A stretch of 14,465 nt of DNA from assembly GCA_018333405.1 (NCBI GenBank), contig JAGXSR010000025.1, positions 1-14,465 on the forward strand, given 5' to 3'. Each line of letters begins with the position of its first letter. Position 1 is the first letter of the stretch. This DNA comes from Dethiobacter sp. (GTDB lineage: Bacteria > Bacillota > Dethiobacteria > DTU022). Under the pieces are notes generated by a model. It made no database searches. It saw only the letters and a list, made by a program, of their open reading frames with translations, and had not been told where the DNA came from. Positions 13,883 through 14,465 of this stretch are shown here, in pieces. The position numbers and the translations under genes are program-made.

Positions 13883-14465
13883 TCACCCTTCCTCCCGCTC
13901 CCGGGTCTGCTTATAATAGCTGCGAATTAACTGTAATGCTGACTTTTCTATACGGGAAACCTGAGCCTGAGAAATCCCCACCTGGCCGGCTATCTCTACC
14001 TGGGTTTTACCTTCAAAAAAACGTGCTTCCAGGATATGCCTCTCACGGGGCTGCAGTCGATCCAGCGCCTCTTGCAGGGCCAGTTTTTCCAGCCAGATCT
14101 CTGAGCAGTTGCTCTGATCACTAATCGTATCCATAACATATACCGGATCTGTACTGTCATTAAATACTGGATCGTACAAGGACAAGGGCTCCTGAGATGC
14201 GTTAAAGGCAAAAACAACCTCTTCCGGTGTCAATTCTAGAGCATCAGCGATCTCTGATACCTTCGGATCGCGACAGATTGTTTTTGTTAATTCTTCGCGG
14301 GCCAACTGAACCCGGTGAGACATACTTTTAATGGAGCGGCTGATATGAATACTGTTGTTATCGCGCAGGTACCGCTTAATCTCTCCGATGACCATAGGCA
14401 CAGCATAGGTTGAAAAATTGACTTCGTGTTCCAGCTGAAAATTGTCTATGGCCTTCAACAGCCCG
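13883..14465 (-). CDS. Sporulation sigma factor, SigF/SigG family, probably SigG-like (5' end cut by window)
   Basis: This is the C-terminal part of a sigma-70 family factor; the frame runs open to the right edge, reading GLLKAIDNF at the border. The core-binding and -10 recognition segment NFSTYAVPMVIGEIKRYLRD is the SigF/SigG/SigB-type hallmark. Region 4 has the helix-turn-helix EIAGQVGISQAQVSRIEKSA. The middle segment EEVVFAFNASQEPLSLYDPV and DPVYVMDTISD resembles B. subtilis SigG more than SigF, which has a different EAVRAPSSIHE-like stretch there. This comparison is from memory, so the symbol is left empty. The codon at 14458 (TTG) is internal, not a start. The stop is 10 bases before spoIIR. 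Confidence 0.88.
   Translation of the reverse strand, partial: GLLKAIDNFQLEHEVNFSTYAVPMVIGEIKRYLRDNNSIHISRSIKSMSHRVQLAREELTKTICRDPKVSEIADALELTPEEVVFAFNASQEPLSLYDPVFNDSTDPVYVMDTISDQSNCSEIWLEKLALQEALDRLQPRERHILEARFFEGKTQVEIAGQVGISQAQVSRIEKSALQLIRSYYKQTREREEG

Noticed and set aside
13591..14124. 177-codon open frame on the plus strand across spoIIR and the sigma gene
   Set aside because: It is antisense to two well-recognised genes, has no family resemblance and no ribosome binding site; it reflects the codon bias of the genes opposite.
1..14465. Mobile elements, CRISPR arrays, tRNA or rRNA genes, defence systems
   Set aside because: No transposase or integrase, no regular direct repeats, no cloverleaf or rRNA sequence; all genes are core functions in conserved order.

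Overview
The window is 14.5 kb of ordinary bacterial core-gene DNA from an endospore-forming member of the Firmicutes. The mix of a V/A-type (Na+-type) ATPase operon, a LonC-type protease, spoIIR, a SigF/SigG-family sigma factor and moderately GC-rich, TTG-start-rich genes points to an anaerobic clostridial lineage such as the Peptococcaceae/Desulfotomaculum-Pelotomaculum group. That placement is an inference. Every gene I can support lies on the minus strand, so the window is best read from its right end to its left end. There are no tRNA or rRNA genes, no CRISPR array, no insertion sequence and no phage genes. Two genes are cut by the window edges: the sigma factor at the right and V-ATPase subunit C at the left.

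Right part (14465 to about 9060): a SigG-like sporulation sigma factor is followed after 10 bases by spoIIR, whose product triggers pro-sigmaE processing in the mother cell. Directly after spoIIR is a textbook sigmaA promoter (TTGAAA, 17 bases, TATAAT). It should drive a housekeeping run: ywlC/sua5 (tRNA threonylcarbamoyladenosine synthesis), ywlE (low-molecular-weight phosphatase with the arginine-phosphatase signature), rpiB (ribose-5-phosphate isomerase B) and glyA (serine hydroxymethyltransferase). After a weak terminator-like hairpin come comEB (dCMP deaminase) and a small DUF951 gene. This resembles the B. subtilis spoIIR-ywlC-ywlE-rpiB-glyA neighbourhood.

Middle part (about 8980 to 3978): a good promoter with an extended -10 drives rpsF-ssb-rpsR, which ends in a strong rho-independent terminator. 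Then come rplI, lonC and dnaB. rplI has an unusually long 217-base upstream gap with hairpins and an in-frame open region. lonC and dnaB overlap by 13 bases.

Left part (3730 to 1): the beginning of a V/A-type ATPase operon in the order peripheral-stalk subunit G/H, I, K, E, C, the same order as E. hirae ntpF-I-K-E-C. The K subunit keeps all of the Na+-coordinating residues known from E. hirae NtpK, so Na+ coupling is the main functional prediction.

I did not find a clearly novel system. The points worth a second look are the Na+ signature in the rotor, the sigma factor next to spoIIR, two possibly regulatory ribosomal-protein leaders, the LonC position, and intergenic segments that may be dispersed repeats.
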